64,000 nt of DNA from Streptomyces longhuiensis (GTDB lineage: Bacteria > Actinomycetota > Actinomycetes > Streptomycetales > Streptomycetaceae). Positions 57,273 to 64,000 of this stretch are shown here, in pieces. The first letter of the stretch is position 1, and every line of letters begins with the position of its first letter. Location: the NCBI RefSeq assembly GCF_020616555.1, contig NZ_CP085173.1:5968001-6032000 (forward strand), read 5' to 3'. Under the pieces are notes generated by a model. It was not told the origin of the DNA. It did not search any database and saw only the letters and a list, made by a program, of their open reading frames with translations. The position numbers were made by a program, and so were the translations under genes.

Positions 57273-57734
57273 ATGTCGTTCCAAGAGGAATGGGCTCAGC
57301 TCAAAGAGGACGCGTTACAGCGCAGGGCGGACGCCGGGGTCGGGGACCCGGCGATGAGCCTCGCGTCCGCCACATCACCGGCCCCGGGGCCGACCACGAG
57401 CCCCACGCCGGGGGCCACCGGCGATCCGGACCTCGGCATCAAGGCGGGCCCGATACGCAAGAAGGCCGAGGGCTTCCACGCGGTGAAGGCCCAGGCCAAG
57501 GGGCAGTCGAAGCTGGACGACTGCGAGGCCGCGGGCAAGCAGCACCCCGGCTGGGAGGCGGGCCCGGCGAGCAACACCTGCGTGGCGGCCTGGCAGCGCC
57601 AGCTGCACACGCTGGGGGACATGGTGGAGGCGGCGGTCGACGCGCTCACCCCCGCCATGAACCAGCAGTTCGCGGGGGACGGCGACGTGGGCGCCAAGGT
57701 GCGCGCCGCCGGCAAGTTCCTGGACGGTGCCTGA
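57273..57734 (+). CDS. ESX-like helical protein in the pilus operon
   Basis: A 153-residue protein without a signal peptide. After a Pro/Thr-rich linker (residues 30-55) it has a helical region KAGPIRKKAEGFHAVKAQAK, a turn with GWEAGPASNTC and a second helix (WQRQLHTLGDMVEAAVDAL), similar to WXG100-type helical hairpins. ATG 57273 follows GGGGGA. Its stop overlaps the next start by one base, so it is probably the partner of the next protein. Confidence 0.75.
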   Translation: MSFQEEWAQLKEDALQRRADAGVGDPAMSLASATSPAPGPTTSPTPGATGDPDLGIKAGPIRKKAEGFHAVKAQAKGQSKLDDCEAAGKQHPGWEAGPASNTCVAAWQRQLHTLGDMVEAAVDALTPAMNQQFAGDGDVGAKVRAAGKFLDGA

Positions 57735-59092
57735 TGGTGTCGGTGCAGGAACTCAAGGACGCCAAGCCCACCCAGTGGCAGGACGCCGCCGACGACGCGG
57801 TCCGCGCGGCGAAACAGTGCGCGGCCCTCGCCGGATACGCGCGCGACGAGATCGCCGACACCCTGAAGATGTGCTGGGTCGGCGACGGGGGCCGCGCCGC
57901 CCGCGACAAGTTCGTCAAGCACGCGGGCGAGTACGAGTCGGCGGAGATAGCCCTCAAGGAACTCGCCCGGGTCTACGACGCCCTCGCCCTCGACATCATC
58001 GACGCGCAACGCGACCTCACCGGGGCGCTGACGTACGCGAACGGCCACGGCCTGAAGGTCGACGAGAGCGGCCGCGTCAGCTACGCCAAGCCCATCATGG
58101 TGCCCGCGGGCGACACCGAACACCTCAAGCCGCTCCATCACGCGGCCGACATCATCGGCGACGCCCTCACGAAGGCGACCAAGGCCGACCTGACGGCCAC
58201 CTCCCAACTCCGCGTCGTCGAGGGCATGGTGGCCCTCAAGGACCCGAAGCTGGCCCGGCAGGCACTCGACCCGGGCAGCCCGCTCGCCATCGCGCTGCGC
58301 CTGTCCGGAGGCCGCGACGGCCTGCACCCCATCAACGTCCCGCAGACGGTCCTCGACGCCGTCGACCGCGCCTCCGCCGAGACGGGCATCAGCAAGAAGC
58401 TGCTCCTCGCCACCCTCTGGCAGGAACAGCAGTGGTACCAGAACCACAACCCGTCCCTGCGCGGCCCGCTCACCGAGTTCGGCCGGTTCTTCGACTGGGG
58501 CCTGACCCTGGGACCCGTACCGGACAAGTCGCTCGGCATCACGCACATGAAGATGGAGACGGCCCGCAAGGTCATCGAGGCCAACCCCAGGAAGTTCCTC
58601 ACGGCGGACGGAAAGGACCTGGGCACGCTGAGCGACACGGAACTCACGGCCGTGATCGAGGGCAATCCCGACCTCGACGTCCGCCTCAGCGCCTTCCACT
58701 ACAAGACGCTCCAGGAACAGTCGTCGTACGGGACCAGGAGCGACGCCCAGCTGTTCACGCTCTACGCCGCCGACACCCCCGACGTCCGGGAGAAGAACGA
58801 GCAGTACGGCGACGAGTCGGAGCACCGCGGCGGCGCCATCAAGTCGCGGCTGCACAACTGGGAGCAGCTCAGCCCGCACCTCGACGACGCGGCGGCCTGG
58901 GAAGGGCTCACGGACGAGCAGCGCGCCACGGCGCTGCAGCAGCTGGAGTCGCAGACCCCGAAGGGCCACCATGTGTCGCTGGATCCGATCTACGGCTCAG
59001 GCGTGACGACGGGCACGGGATCGGGGGACCCGGAGCCGGGCACCCCGTCGCCGGAACCGGGCCCCGCACCGACCCCACCCGGAAATGGCTGA
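57734..59092 (+). CDS. WXG-like protein with lysozyme/transglycosylase-like domain
   Basis: A 452-residue protein. Residues 10-100 look like a WXG100 domain with the turn CWVGDGGRAARD (W48, G50). Residues 200-360 look lysozyme-like: TGISKKLLLATLWQEQQWYQ places an acid (E231) as in transglycosylases, and SLGITHMKMETARKVIEANP resembles their GLMQ-type segment. The tail is Pro/Gly/Thr-rich. It has no Sec signal, so a type VII route would be required for a wall-lytic role; both points are inference. Confidence 0.72.
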   Translation: MVSVQELKDAKPTQWQDAADDAVRAAKQCAALAGYARDEIADTLKMCWVGDGGRAARDKFVKHAGEYESAEIALKELARVYDALALDIIDAQRDLTGALTYANGHGLKVDESGRVSYAKPIMVPAGDTEHLKPLHHAADIIGDALTKATKADLTATSQLRVVEGMVALKDPKLARQALDPGSPLAIALRLSGGRDGLHPINVPQTVLDAVDRASAETGISKKLLLATLWQEQQWYQNHNPSLRGPLTEFGRFFDWGLTLGPVPDKSLGITHMKMETARKVIEANPRKFLTADGKDLGTLSDTELTAVIEGNPDLDVRLSAFHYKTLQEQSSYGTRSDAQLFTLYAADTPDVREKNEQYGDESEHRGGAIKSRLHNWEQLSPHLDDAAAWEGLTDEQRATALQQLESQTPKGHHVSLDPIYGSGVTTGTGSGDPEPGTPSPEPGPAPTPPGNG

Positions 59093-59095
59093 CCG

Positions 59096-59926
59096 ATGAA
59101 GAACAGAGCTGCCCCGGCGGCGGGCGCCTGCCTGGCACTGACCGCGCTCACCGTGCTCACGGCCTGCGGCCGCTTCGAGTCCCACCCGGAACCGTCGGGT
59201 ACGGCGATCCCGTCCAGCGTGCCGGCCAAGCCGACGTACACCACGGCGAAGGCGGTCGTACGGGCGATGGGCGAGGCCGGCCTCGACTGCGAGACCGTGC
59301 GCAGCCGGGACTACGACGGCAGCTCCACGGCGGACTGCGTCGCGACGGTCGACGGGGTGAAGGTCGAGAACGAGATCTCGGTCTTCGACCCCGACGTCGT
59401 GTCGAAGACCGAGATCGGTACGTCGATCGAGTCCCGGCGGACGGGCGCGTACGCGCAGACGCTGGTCGCGGCCGGGAACTGGTACATCCGCGTCATGGAC
59501 CCGCCGTCCGCCCCGGCGATCGCGAAGGCGCTGCACGCGGTGGTCCTGGACGCCAAGGGGAAGGCCGCGACCCCCGAGTACCCACTCCCGGACATCCCTT
59601 CCCACCCCGCCTACAAGAAGGTCGACGCCCTGGCGGACGACCTGGCCGCGTCGGTGGGCTGCTTCCAGCGGGAGACGACGAGCACCGGAAGCATCAAGTG
59701 CGAGACCGGAAAGCCGGGTTCGGGCTCCACCAACTGCGCCGTCCTGACTCTGCACCCGACCCACGCCCGCCGCGACGCCGCGCTGCGCGAGGCGATCAAG
59801 TACCGGGGCGTCCCCGCCGAGCTGGTCACCGCGGGGAACTGGACCGTCAACCTCTGCGACACCACCCTCGGCGCGAAGGTCGCCCGTGACCTGGGTGGGG
59901 TCGTGGTGGCGTACGACGGGCGGTGA
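59096..59926 (+). CDS. Lipoprotein
   Basis: A 276-residue lipoprotein: signal ending in a lipobox, ALTVLTAC with C24 as the lipidated residue. The mature chain holds two related copies of a domain: AVVRAMGEAGLDCETVRSRD and, later, DDLAASVGCFQRETTSTGSI; both have a paired-cysteine NWY/NWTVNLCD-like end. It starts 3 bp after the transglycosylase-like gene, so it is in the same operon. Function unknown. Confidence 0.82.
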   Translation: MKNRAAPAAGACLALTALTVLTACGRFESHPEPSGTAIPSSVPAKPTYTTAKAVVRAMGEAGLDCETVRSRDYDGSSTADCVATVDGVKVENEISVFDPDVVSKTEIGTSIESRRTGAYAQTLVAAGNWYIRVMDPPSAPAIAKALHAVVLDAKGKAATPEYPLPDIPSHPAYKKVDALADDLAASVGCFQRETTSTGSIKCETGKPGSGSTNCAVLTLHPTHARRDAALREAIKYRGVPAELVTAGNWTVNLCDTTLGAKVARDLGGVVVAYDGR

Positions 59927-60073
59927 GGGGCATGACAGGAAGCGACCAACTTCCGGTCAAGCGTGCACCGTTAATGTGCGAAACACGGCACAGAGGGTTG
60001 CAGTTCCCGTACGTTGCGTATGGTGCCCGGGAGGTTCGGGGCGGCGAAGTCGTGCGGGAACGAAGGGGAAACC

Positions 60074-60295
60074 GTGCTGAAGGAACGCGTACTCGGGGTG
60101 TGGGTGAAGTGGACCGTGACGGTGGGGGACCGCGTCCGGGGGAGAGAACGGGATTCCGGGGCGGGGTTCGTGGAGTATGCGGGGCTGATGATCCTGATTG
60201 CCGGGATCTTCACGTTGATCGACCAGTTGGGGTTGGACGGGCTGATCTCCGGAGCTATCGGCGACGCGGTCGATCGGGTCATCGGCGGCGGCTGA
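60074..60295 (+). CDS. flp: Flp type IVb pilin
   Basis: A 73-residue pilin. After a charged leader (RDSGAGFVEYAGLMILIAGI) comes the Flp hallmark G-x-x-x-x-EYA followed by one long hydrophobic helix and a short tail. A prepilin peptidase would cut before the GFVEYAG segment. GTG 60074 behind AAGGGGAAA is the chosen start. It is the main fibre subunit of the Tad locus. No prepilin peptidase (TadV/CpaA) gene is in the window. The 147 bp before it hold no other gene. Confidence 0.85.
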   Translation: MLKERVLGVWVKWTVTVGDRVRGRERDSGAGFVEYAGLMILIAGIFTLIDQLGLDGLISGAIGDAVDRVIGGG

Positions 60296-60900
60296 CCATC
60301 GCGCAGCTCTCCGGCGATCGTGGTCAGACTCTGCCCATCTACATCTGGCTTACGGCGATCCTGCTCTTCGCCGCTTTCGCGTTCTTCGCATTCGCCCAGG
60401 CGGCGTCCGCGCGCAATGGCGCCCAATCGGCCGCGGATGCCGCCGCTTTGGCGGCTGCCCAGGACTCGAGGGACGAATTGATGACCGGATTGGGGAAGGC
60501 CATCGGCACGGGCGACGACTGGCTGGACTGGCTCGCGGGGGACAAGTTCACCGGCGACGGGGCCCGGGGCGCGGCGGACGACCTGGCTGCGGGCAACGAT
60601 GCGCACGTCGTCGGGTTCGGGTCGTCCGAGGTGAACGGCTACCCGGGCTACTGGGCGAAAGTGCAGTCCAACGGCACGGTCGGCGATTCCGTCATTCCCG
60701 GTACGGAATCGAAGCACGCGACAGCCGAGGCCACCGCTGTCATCGAGCCGCGCTGCGAGGTGGCTCGGTCCGCCGATCCGGAAAAGGTCGTGGAATTCGA
60801 CTGTGACGGTGGCGATTCCTTTGATTTCGACCCGGATGACTTCGAGGTGGGTGATCTGCCCGATCCCTCCGTCCTCTTCTCCGTACACCTGGCCGACTGA
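60292..60900 (+). CDS. TadG/TadE-like pilus protein, apparent CTG start
   Basis: A 202-residue protein. SGDRGQTLPIYIWLTAILLF, then AAFAFFAFAQAASARNGAQS and AADAAALAAAQ is the N-terminal TadG-like (Flp pilus assembly TadE/G) pattern. Between the pilin stop and this conserved start the frame has no ATG, GTG or TTG; CTG at 60292 overlaps the pilin TGA (CTGA) with GGCGG just upstream, and would start LTIAQLSGDRGQ. Upstream GTG codons exist only deep in the pilin gene. The tail is acidic (DDFEVGDLPDPS). Confidence 0.78.
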   Translation: MTIAQLSGDRGQTLPIYIWLTAILLFAAFAFFAFAQAASARNGAQSAADAAALAAAQDSRDELMTGLGKAIGTGDDWLDWLAGDKFTGDGARGAADDLAAGNDAHVVGFGSSEVNGYPGYWAKVQSNGTVGDSVIPGTESKHATAEATAVIEPRCEVARSADPEKVVEFDCDGGDSFDFDPDDFEVGDLPDPSVLFSVHLAD

Positions 60901-60926
60901 CACATCACGAGAGGGAAGCCGCGGCA

Positions 60927-61517
60927 ATGAATCTTCGGCGCACCATGACGACCCGCCGGGCACTGGCTGCGGTGGCTATCACTTCAGGGTTGGTCCTTAC
61001 GGTGGCCGGCTGTGGCGGCAGTGATGACAACGGTGGTTCCAAGGCCGAATCCTCGTCGTCCGCACCCGCGGGAAAGGGGAGCGACGACAAGCAGGACGCG
61101 TCGCCTGCCCCGTCCACGGACAAAGTCCTGGCGGAGAGCAAGGACGGCGACGTCTCTGTCGCGATCAATTCCGCGACACGGGACCAAGGCGGGTTCGTGA
61201 CTGTCTCGGGAACTGTGCGCAACGACGGATCCGGCTCATGGCTCGGAGCCGATTGGCAGAGCGACGAACGCGAACTCGCCGCCAACGGAGGTTCGTTGTC
61301 CGGCGCGAGTCTCGTGGACGAGCAGGGAAAGAAGAAGTACCTCGTCCTGCGGGATACCAACGGCCGCTGCCTCTGCACGAAATTCAGCCGGCTCAGGTCC
61401 GGGGAGAGCGCCACCTGGTTCGCCCAGTTCCCCGCGCCCCCGGAAGGCACCACAAAGGTCAGCTTTCAAGTCGGCGCGATGCCCCCCGCCCCCGTAGAAA
61501 TCTCCGAGGGCGAGTAA
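60927..61517 (+). CDS. Lipoprotein, DUF4352-like
   Basis: A 196-residue lipoprotein with the lipobox LTVAGC (C28 or C29 region) and a Ser/Asp-rich linker. The mature domain has a beta pattern (SVAINSATRDQGGFVTVSGT, RNDGSGSWL, TTKVSFQVGAMPPAPVEIS) like the immunoglobulin-like DUF4352/telokin fold. It is in the pilus operon, 4 bp before the OmpA gene. Confidence 0.8.
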   Translation: MNLRRTMTTRRALAAVAITSGLVLTVAGCGGSDDNGGSKAESSSSAPAGKGSDDKQDASPAPSTDKVLAESKDGDVSVAINSATRDQGGFVTVSGTVRNDGSGSWLGADWQSDERELAANGGSLSGASLVDEQGKKKYLVLRDTNGRCLCTKFSRLRSGESATWFAQFPAPPEGTTKVSFQVGAMPPAPVEISEGE

Positions 61518-61521
61518 CCCC

Positions 61522-62199
61522 ATGCCCCTCACCCGTCACCTCGCCGCCCTCACCACCGTCGCCCTGATCACCCTCGGCGGAAGCCTCAGTGGTGGCAGTG
61601 CCTACGCCGATGATCCGGAGCCGTCAGGCGCTCCTCCGGGGAGTACGACCACCTCGCCGCCGCCGGACGTCGACGCCAACAGTCCGGGGCTGAAGCTCGC
61701 CGACGGCGCCACCCTGGCGCCGGCCAAGGTGCTCGACATCAAGTCCGTCGTCGAGGACCTGTCCGGCGACGAGCGGCGCGAGGACACGAATCAGGACGTG
61801 AAGTTCGCGCTCCAGGCGGAGGTGCTGTTCCAGAAGGACAGTTCCAAGCTGAATCCGGACGCCAAGTCCCGGATTCAGGCCATCGCCGACGAGATCAAGG
61901 CGCAGAACGCCACGAACGTGCGCGTCTTCGGCTTCACGGACGACCTCGGGTCGTACGCACACGGGCTGACGCTCTCGAAGAAGCGCGCGGAGGCCGTGCA
62001 CGACGAGCTGGCGGCAGCCCTCGGCTCACAGGACCAGGACGTCACGTTCGCGGTGCGCGGCTACAGCGAGGACTACCCGATCGCCGACAACAACAGCGAA
62101 GAGGGCCGCAAGAAGAACCGCCGCGTGGAGGTGTCGTTCCCGAGGGGCTCGGCCACGGACTCGGCCGGTTCGGACGGCTCGGCCGACACGGGCCAGTAG
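61522..62199 (+). CDS. OmpA-domain peptidoglycan-binding protein
   Basis: A 225-residue secreted protein with signal peptide (residues 5-29, cut near AYA-DDPE). The OmpA C-terminal domain lies at 95-205: LQAEVLFQKDSSKLNPDAKS, VRVFGFTDDLGSYAHGLTLS, KKRAEAVHDEL, and NNSEEGRKKNRRVEVSF with the conserved Asn and Arg that hold diaminopimelate. It should tether the complex to the wall. It is last in the Tad operon and convergent with the P450 gene. Confidence 0.92.
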   Translation: MPLTRHLAALTTVALITLGGSLSGGSAYADDPEPSGAPPGSTTTSPPPDVDANSPGLKLADGATLAPAKVLDIKSVVEDLSGDERREDTNQDVKFALQAEVLFQKDSSKLNPDAKSRIQAIADEIKAQNATNVRVFGFTDDLGSYAHGLTLSKKRAEAVHDELAAALGSQDQDVTFAVRGYSEDYPIADNNSEEGRKKNRRVEVSFPRGSATDSAGSDGSADTGQ

Positions 62200-62219
62200 T
62201 ACCCCCGGCGAGGCGCCCG

Positions 62220-63539
62220 CTAGTCGAGCCGGACCGGCAGTGAGTCCACCCCGTACACGATCGACAGCTTGCGGAACTCCAGGTCCCGGGGCTCGACGGC
62301 GAGCTTCAACTCTGGGAAGCGCCGGACCAGTTGGGGGAAGGCTGCGCGCAGTTCCATCTTGCCGAGTTCGGCGCCGATGCAGCGGTGGATGCCGTAGCCG
62401 AACGCGAGGTGGGAGCCGGTGACCTGGCGGGACGGGTCGAAGCGGTCCATGTCCTCGCCGAGGCGCGCGTCGCGGTCGGCGGCGCTGAGGGAGACGAGGA
62501 CGATGTCTCCGCCGGATATCTGGACCCCGCCTATCTCGACGTCCTCGCGCGCGAAGCGCGGGAACGCGGTCTGGACGACGGTCAGATGGCGCAGCAACTC
62601 GTCGACGAAGGGCGCGGCGACGGCCTCCGGGTCATCCGCGTCACGCAGCGCGGTGAAGTGCTCGGGGTTCTGGAGCAGGATGAGCGTGCCGAGCGCCAGC
62701 ATGCTCGCGGTGGTCTCCAGGCCGCCGGTGAGGACGCCGTCGGCGAGGCCCGTGAGCTCCTCGTCCGTGATGGAGTCGCCGTATTCGCGTACGAGCATGC
62801 CGAGGAGGCCGTCGCCGGGGTTGCGGCGCTGCTCGGCGACGATCCCGCGCAGGTAGTCGAGGGACTGCGACACGGCGCTGAACGACGCGCCCGCGCCGCC
62901 GAACACGTCGAAGCGGGCCACGGAGAACTGCTGGAAGTCGTCCCGGTCCTCATAGGGGACGCCGAGCAGTTCGCAGATCACCAGCGCGGGCACCGGCATC
63001 GCGAAGTGCTCGACGAGGTCCACGGCACCGTCGCCGTCCGCCGCCTTCGCGAGGTCGGCGAGGCGCTCCTCGACGATGGCGTGGATACGGGGCGTGAGCC
63101 GGGACAGCCGGCGCATCGTGAACTCCGGCGTCAGCATCTTCCGCAGCCGGGTGTGGTCCGGCGGGTCGGTGAAGCCGAGTCCGCCCGGGTTCTGGTCGTC
63201 GGTGACACCGGTGTTGCCGACCAGGTTCCGGAAGTCGTTGCTGAAGGCGGACCCGTGGCCCAGTACCGCCTTCGCCTCGTCGTAGCCGGTCACCAGCCAG
63301 ACCGTCATGCCGGGGATGGGCAGCCTGCTGACCGGCTCCCGGTCGCGGAGTTCGCCGATCTCGGCCACGGGGTCGAGGCCCTCGCGGCGCAGCGGGAGGA
63401 GGGCCGCGTCGGGCAGCTTCGAGAGGACGGAGAGGTCGAGGCCGCCCTTCTTCCGGAGCCGGGCGAAGTAGAGGCGGGTGAGCCAGGCCGCTATCGCTGA
63501 ACGGGCAGAACGAACGGAGCGGAGGGAACGATCGGACAT
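62220..63539 (-). CDS. Cytochrome P450
   Basis: A 439-residue P450. Heme-binding loop FGYGIHRCIGAEL with C387, oxygen-activating I-helix GGLETT (272-277) and ExxR in DELLRH (E314, R317). The N-terminus is longer than in most CYP105/107-type enzymes and starts with a helical Arg-rich segment (residues 1-30). ATG 63539 begins MSDRSLRSVRSARS; the frame stays open to 63749 without good homology. No ferredoxin gene is adjacent. Substrate unknown. Confidence 0.92.
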   Translation of the reverse strand: MSDRSLRSVRSARSAIAAWLTRLYFARLRKKGGLDLSVLSKLPDAALLPLRREGLDPVAEIGELRDREPVSRLPIPGMTVWLVTGYDEAKAVLGHGSAFSNDFRNLVGNTGVTDDQNPGGLGFTDPPDHTRLRKMLTPEFTMRRLSRLTPRIHAIVEERLADLAKAADGDGAVDLVEHFAMPVPALVICELLGVPYEDRDDFQQFSVARFDVFGGAGASFSAVSQSLDYLRGIVAEQRRNPGDGLLGMLVREYGDSITDEELTGLADGVLTGGLETTASMLALGTLILLQNPEHFTALRDADDPEAVAAPFVDELLRHLTVVQTAFPRFAREDVEIGGVQISGGDIVLVSLSAADRDARLGEDMDRFDPSRQVTGSHLAFGYGIHRCIGAELGKMELRAAFPQLVRRFPELKLAVEPRDLEFRKLSIVYGVDSLPVRLD

Positions 63540-63837
63540 GTGCTCGCATTTCGGCGCGGGACGGACGGTGCCGTTACCTGTGTCGGGCAGCGGTGCCCGG
63601 AGCGGATCCGCCCAGGGTACGTGGAGAACCCTCGTAGGCCGAGGCCGGGCGGACAGTGACCTCCCCCGCCCACTTGAGCGGGCAGGTTCCCTGAACCGGG
63701 CGGGAGTTCGGTCAGACCGTGCGTCGATCACGCGGCCGTCGCCCGGCAATTCGTCACCCGGACCGCGACGATCATGCCCCCGCCTCCCCGCGATCCGGCG
63801 ACCGGCACTCGACGCGCACTCGACCGGTACCCGACCG
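63540..63837. other. Gap of about 300 bp without an identified gene
   Basis: The 298 bp between the P450 start and the DUF664 stop hold no credible gene. Short frames in it are shadows. I see no strong hairpin; a promoter for the P450 gene must lie here. Confidence 0.6.
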
Positions 63838-64000
63838 TCACCCCCTCGAAGTCCCCCGGTGATCCCCCGCCGCGCCGTCGATCAGCTCCCGCAGGATGTC
63901 GACGTGGCCCGCGTGCCGGGCCGTCTCCTCCAGCATGTGGATGAGTACCCACCGCATCGACACCTTCTTGCCGTCCCACGACGTGCCGGTCTCCTCCAGC
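63838..64000 (-). CDS. DUF664/DinB-like protein, 3' end only
   Basis: The last 53 codons of a reverse-strand gene that enters from the right edge. The end reads [39 protein letters not shown], then a stop at 63838. This is the C-terminal signature of the DUF664/DinB (mycothiol-transferase-like) family, with the metal-binding His pair in HMLEET-RHAGH. Confidence 0.85.
   Translation of the reverse strand, partial: LEETGTSWDGKKVSMRWVLIHMLEETARHAGHVDILRELIDGAAGDHRGTSRG

Overview
This window is about 71% GC, uses GTG/TTG starts freely, has short intergenic gaps and many ATGA/GTGA overlaps. It encodes mycothiol S-conjugate amidase, a GTP-type PEP carboxykinase, a DasR-type chitinase operator, XRE-DUF5753/DUF397 pairs and an actinobacterial Flp/Tad pilus. 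All of this points to a Streptomyces (or very close relative) chromosome. No rRNA, tRNA, CRISPR array, transposase or integrase was recognised.

Left part (1-20260) is mainly core metabolism and housekeeping. It holds a truncated membrane protein, metB, a sigma-like/small membrane protein pair, MarR and threonine ammonia-lyase. Next come a DrrAB-type ABC exporter, greA, DUF4307, mca, a large STAND NTPase with TPRs and a DUF255 thioredoxin-like protein. It ends with a TetR/MFS efflux pair, a hemolysin III family protein and pckA.

20354-24470 looks like an accessory cassette. A secreted collagen-like protein with about 40 Gly-X-Thr triplets stands opposite a polytopic GT-C/GT39-like glycosyltransferase and a GT2 glycosyltransferase. 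I propose these form a system for a surface or secreted glycosylated collagen-like fibre. This is the most exciting candidate system here.

24557-33526 continues with a small conserved protein and an AlaT-like aminotransferase. After these is a divergent D-amino-acid/N-acyl-D-amino-acid locus: D-aminoacylase and D-serine-dehydratase-like enzyme on one side, and PfkB kinase, IclR, RidA and GntP/DsdX-like permease on the other. A perfect palindrome lies between the two arms.

33577-40660 carries small membrane proteins, an MFS transporter, an NRAMP-like transporter lacking the canonical motifs, and a WhiJ-like regulatory module. That module is XRE-DUF5753 + DUF397 + a divergent ATPase-like protein, with a decayed second DUF397 copy.

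40821-47974 is a polymorphic toxin locus. An SseB-like protein, an ESX-like helical protein, a 1574-residue T7SS-type RHS protein with a C-terminal ADP-ribosyltransferase-like toxin and a candidate immunity protein follow one another with overlapping reading frames. Downstream lies a frameshifted Pro-rich membrane protein gene.

48138-62199: a GH18 chitinase under a DasR-like site faces a long Flp/Tad pilus locus. That locus has cpaB, a cpaE-tadE fusion, a TadE-like pseudopilin with a 16 x 30-bp in-frame minisatellite, cpaF, tadB and tadC. It continues with WXG-like proteins including a possible wall hydrolase, lipoproteins, the Flp pilin, a TadG-like protein with an apparent CTG start, and an OmpA-domain protein. 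The window ends with a cytochrome P450 and the 3' end of a DUF664/DinB gene.
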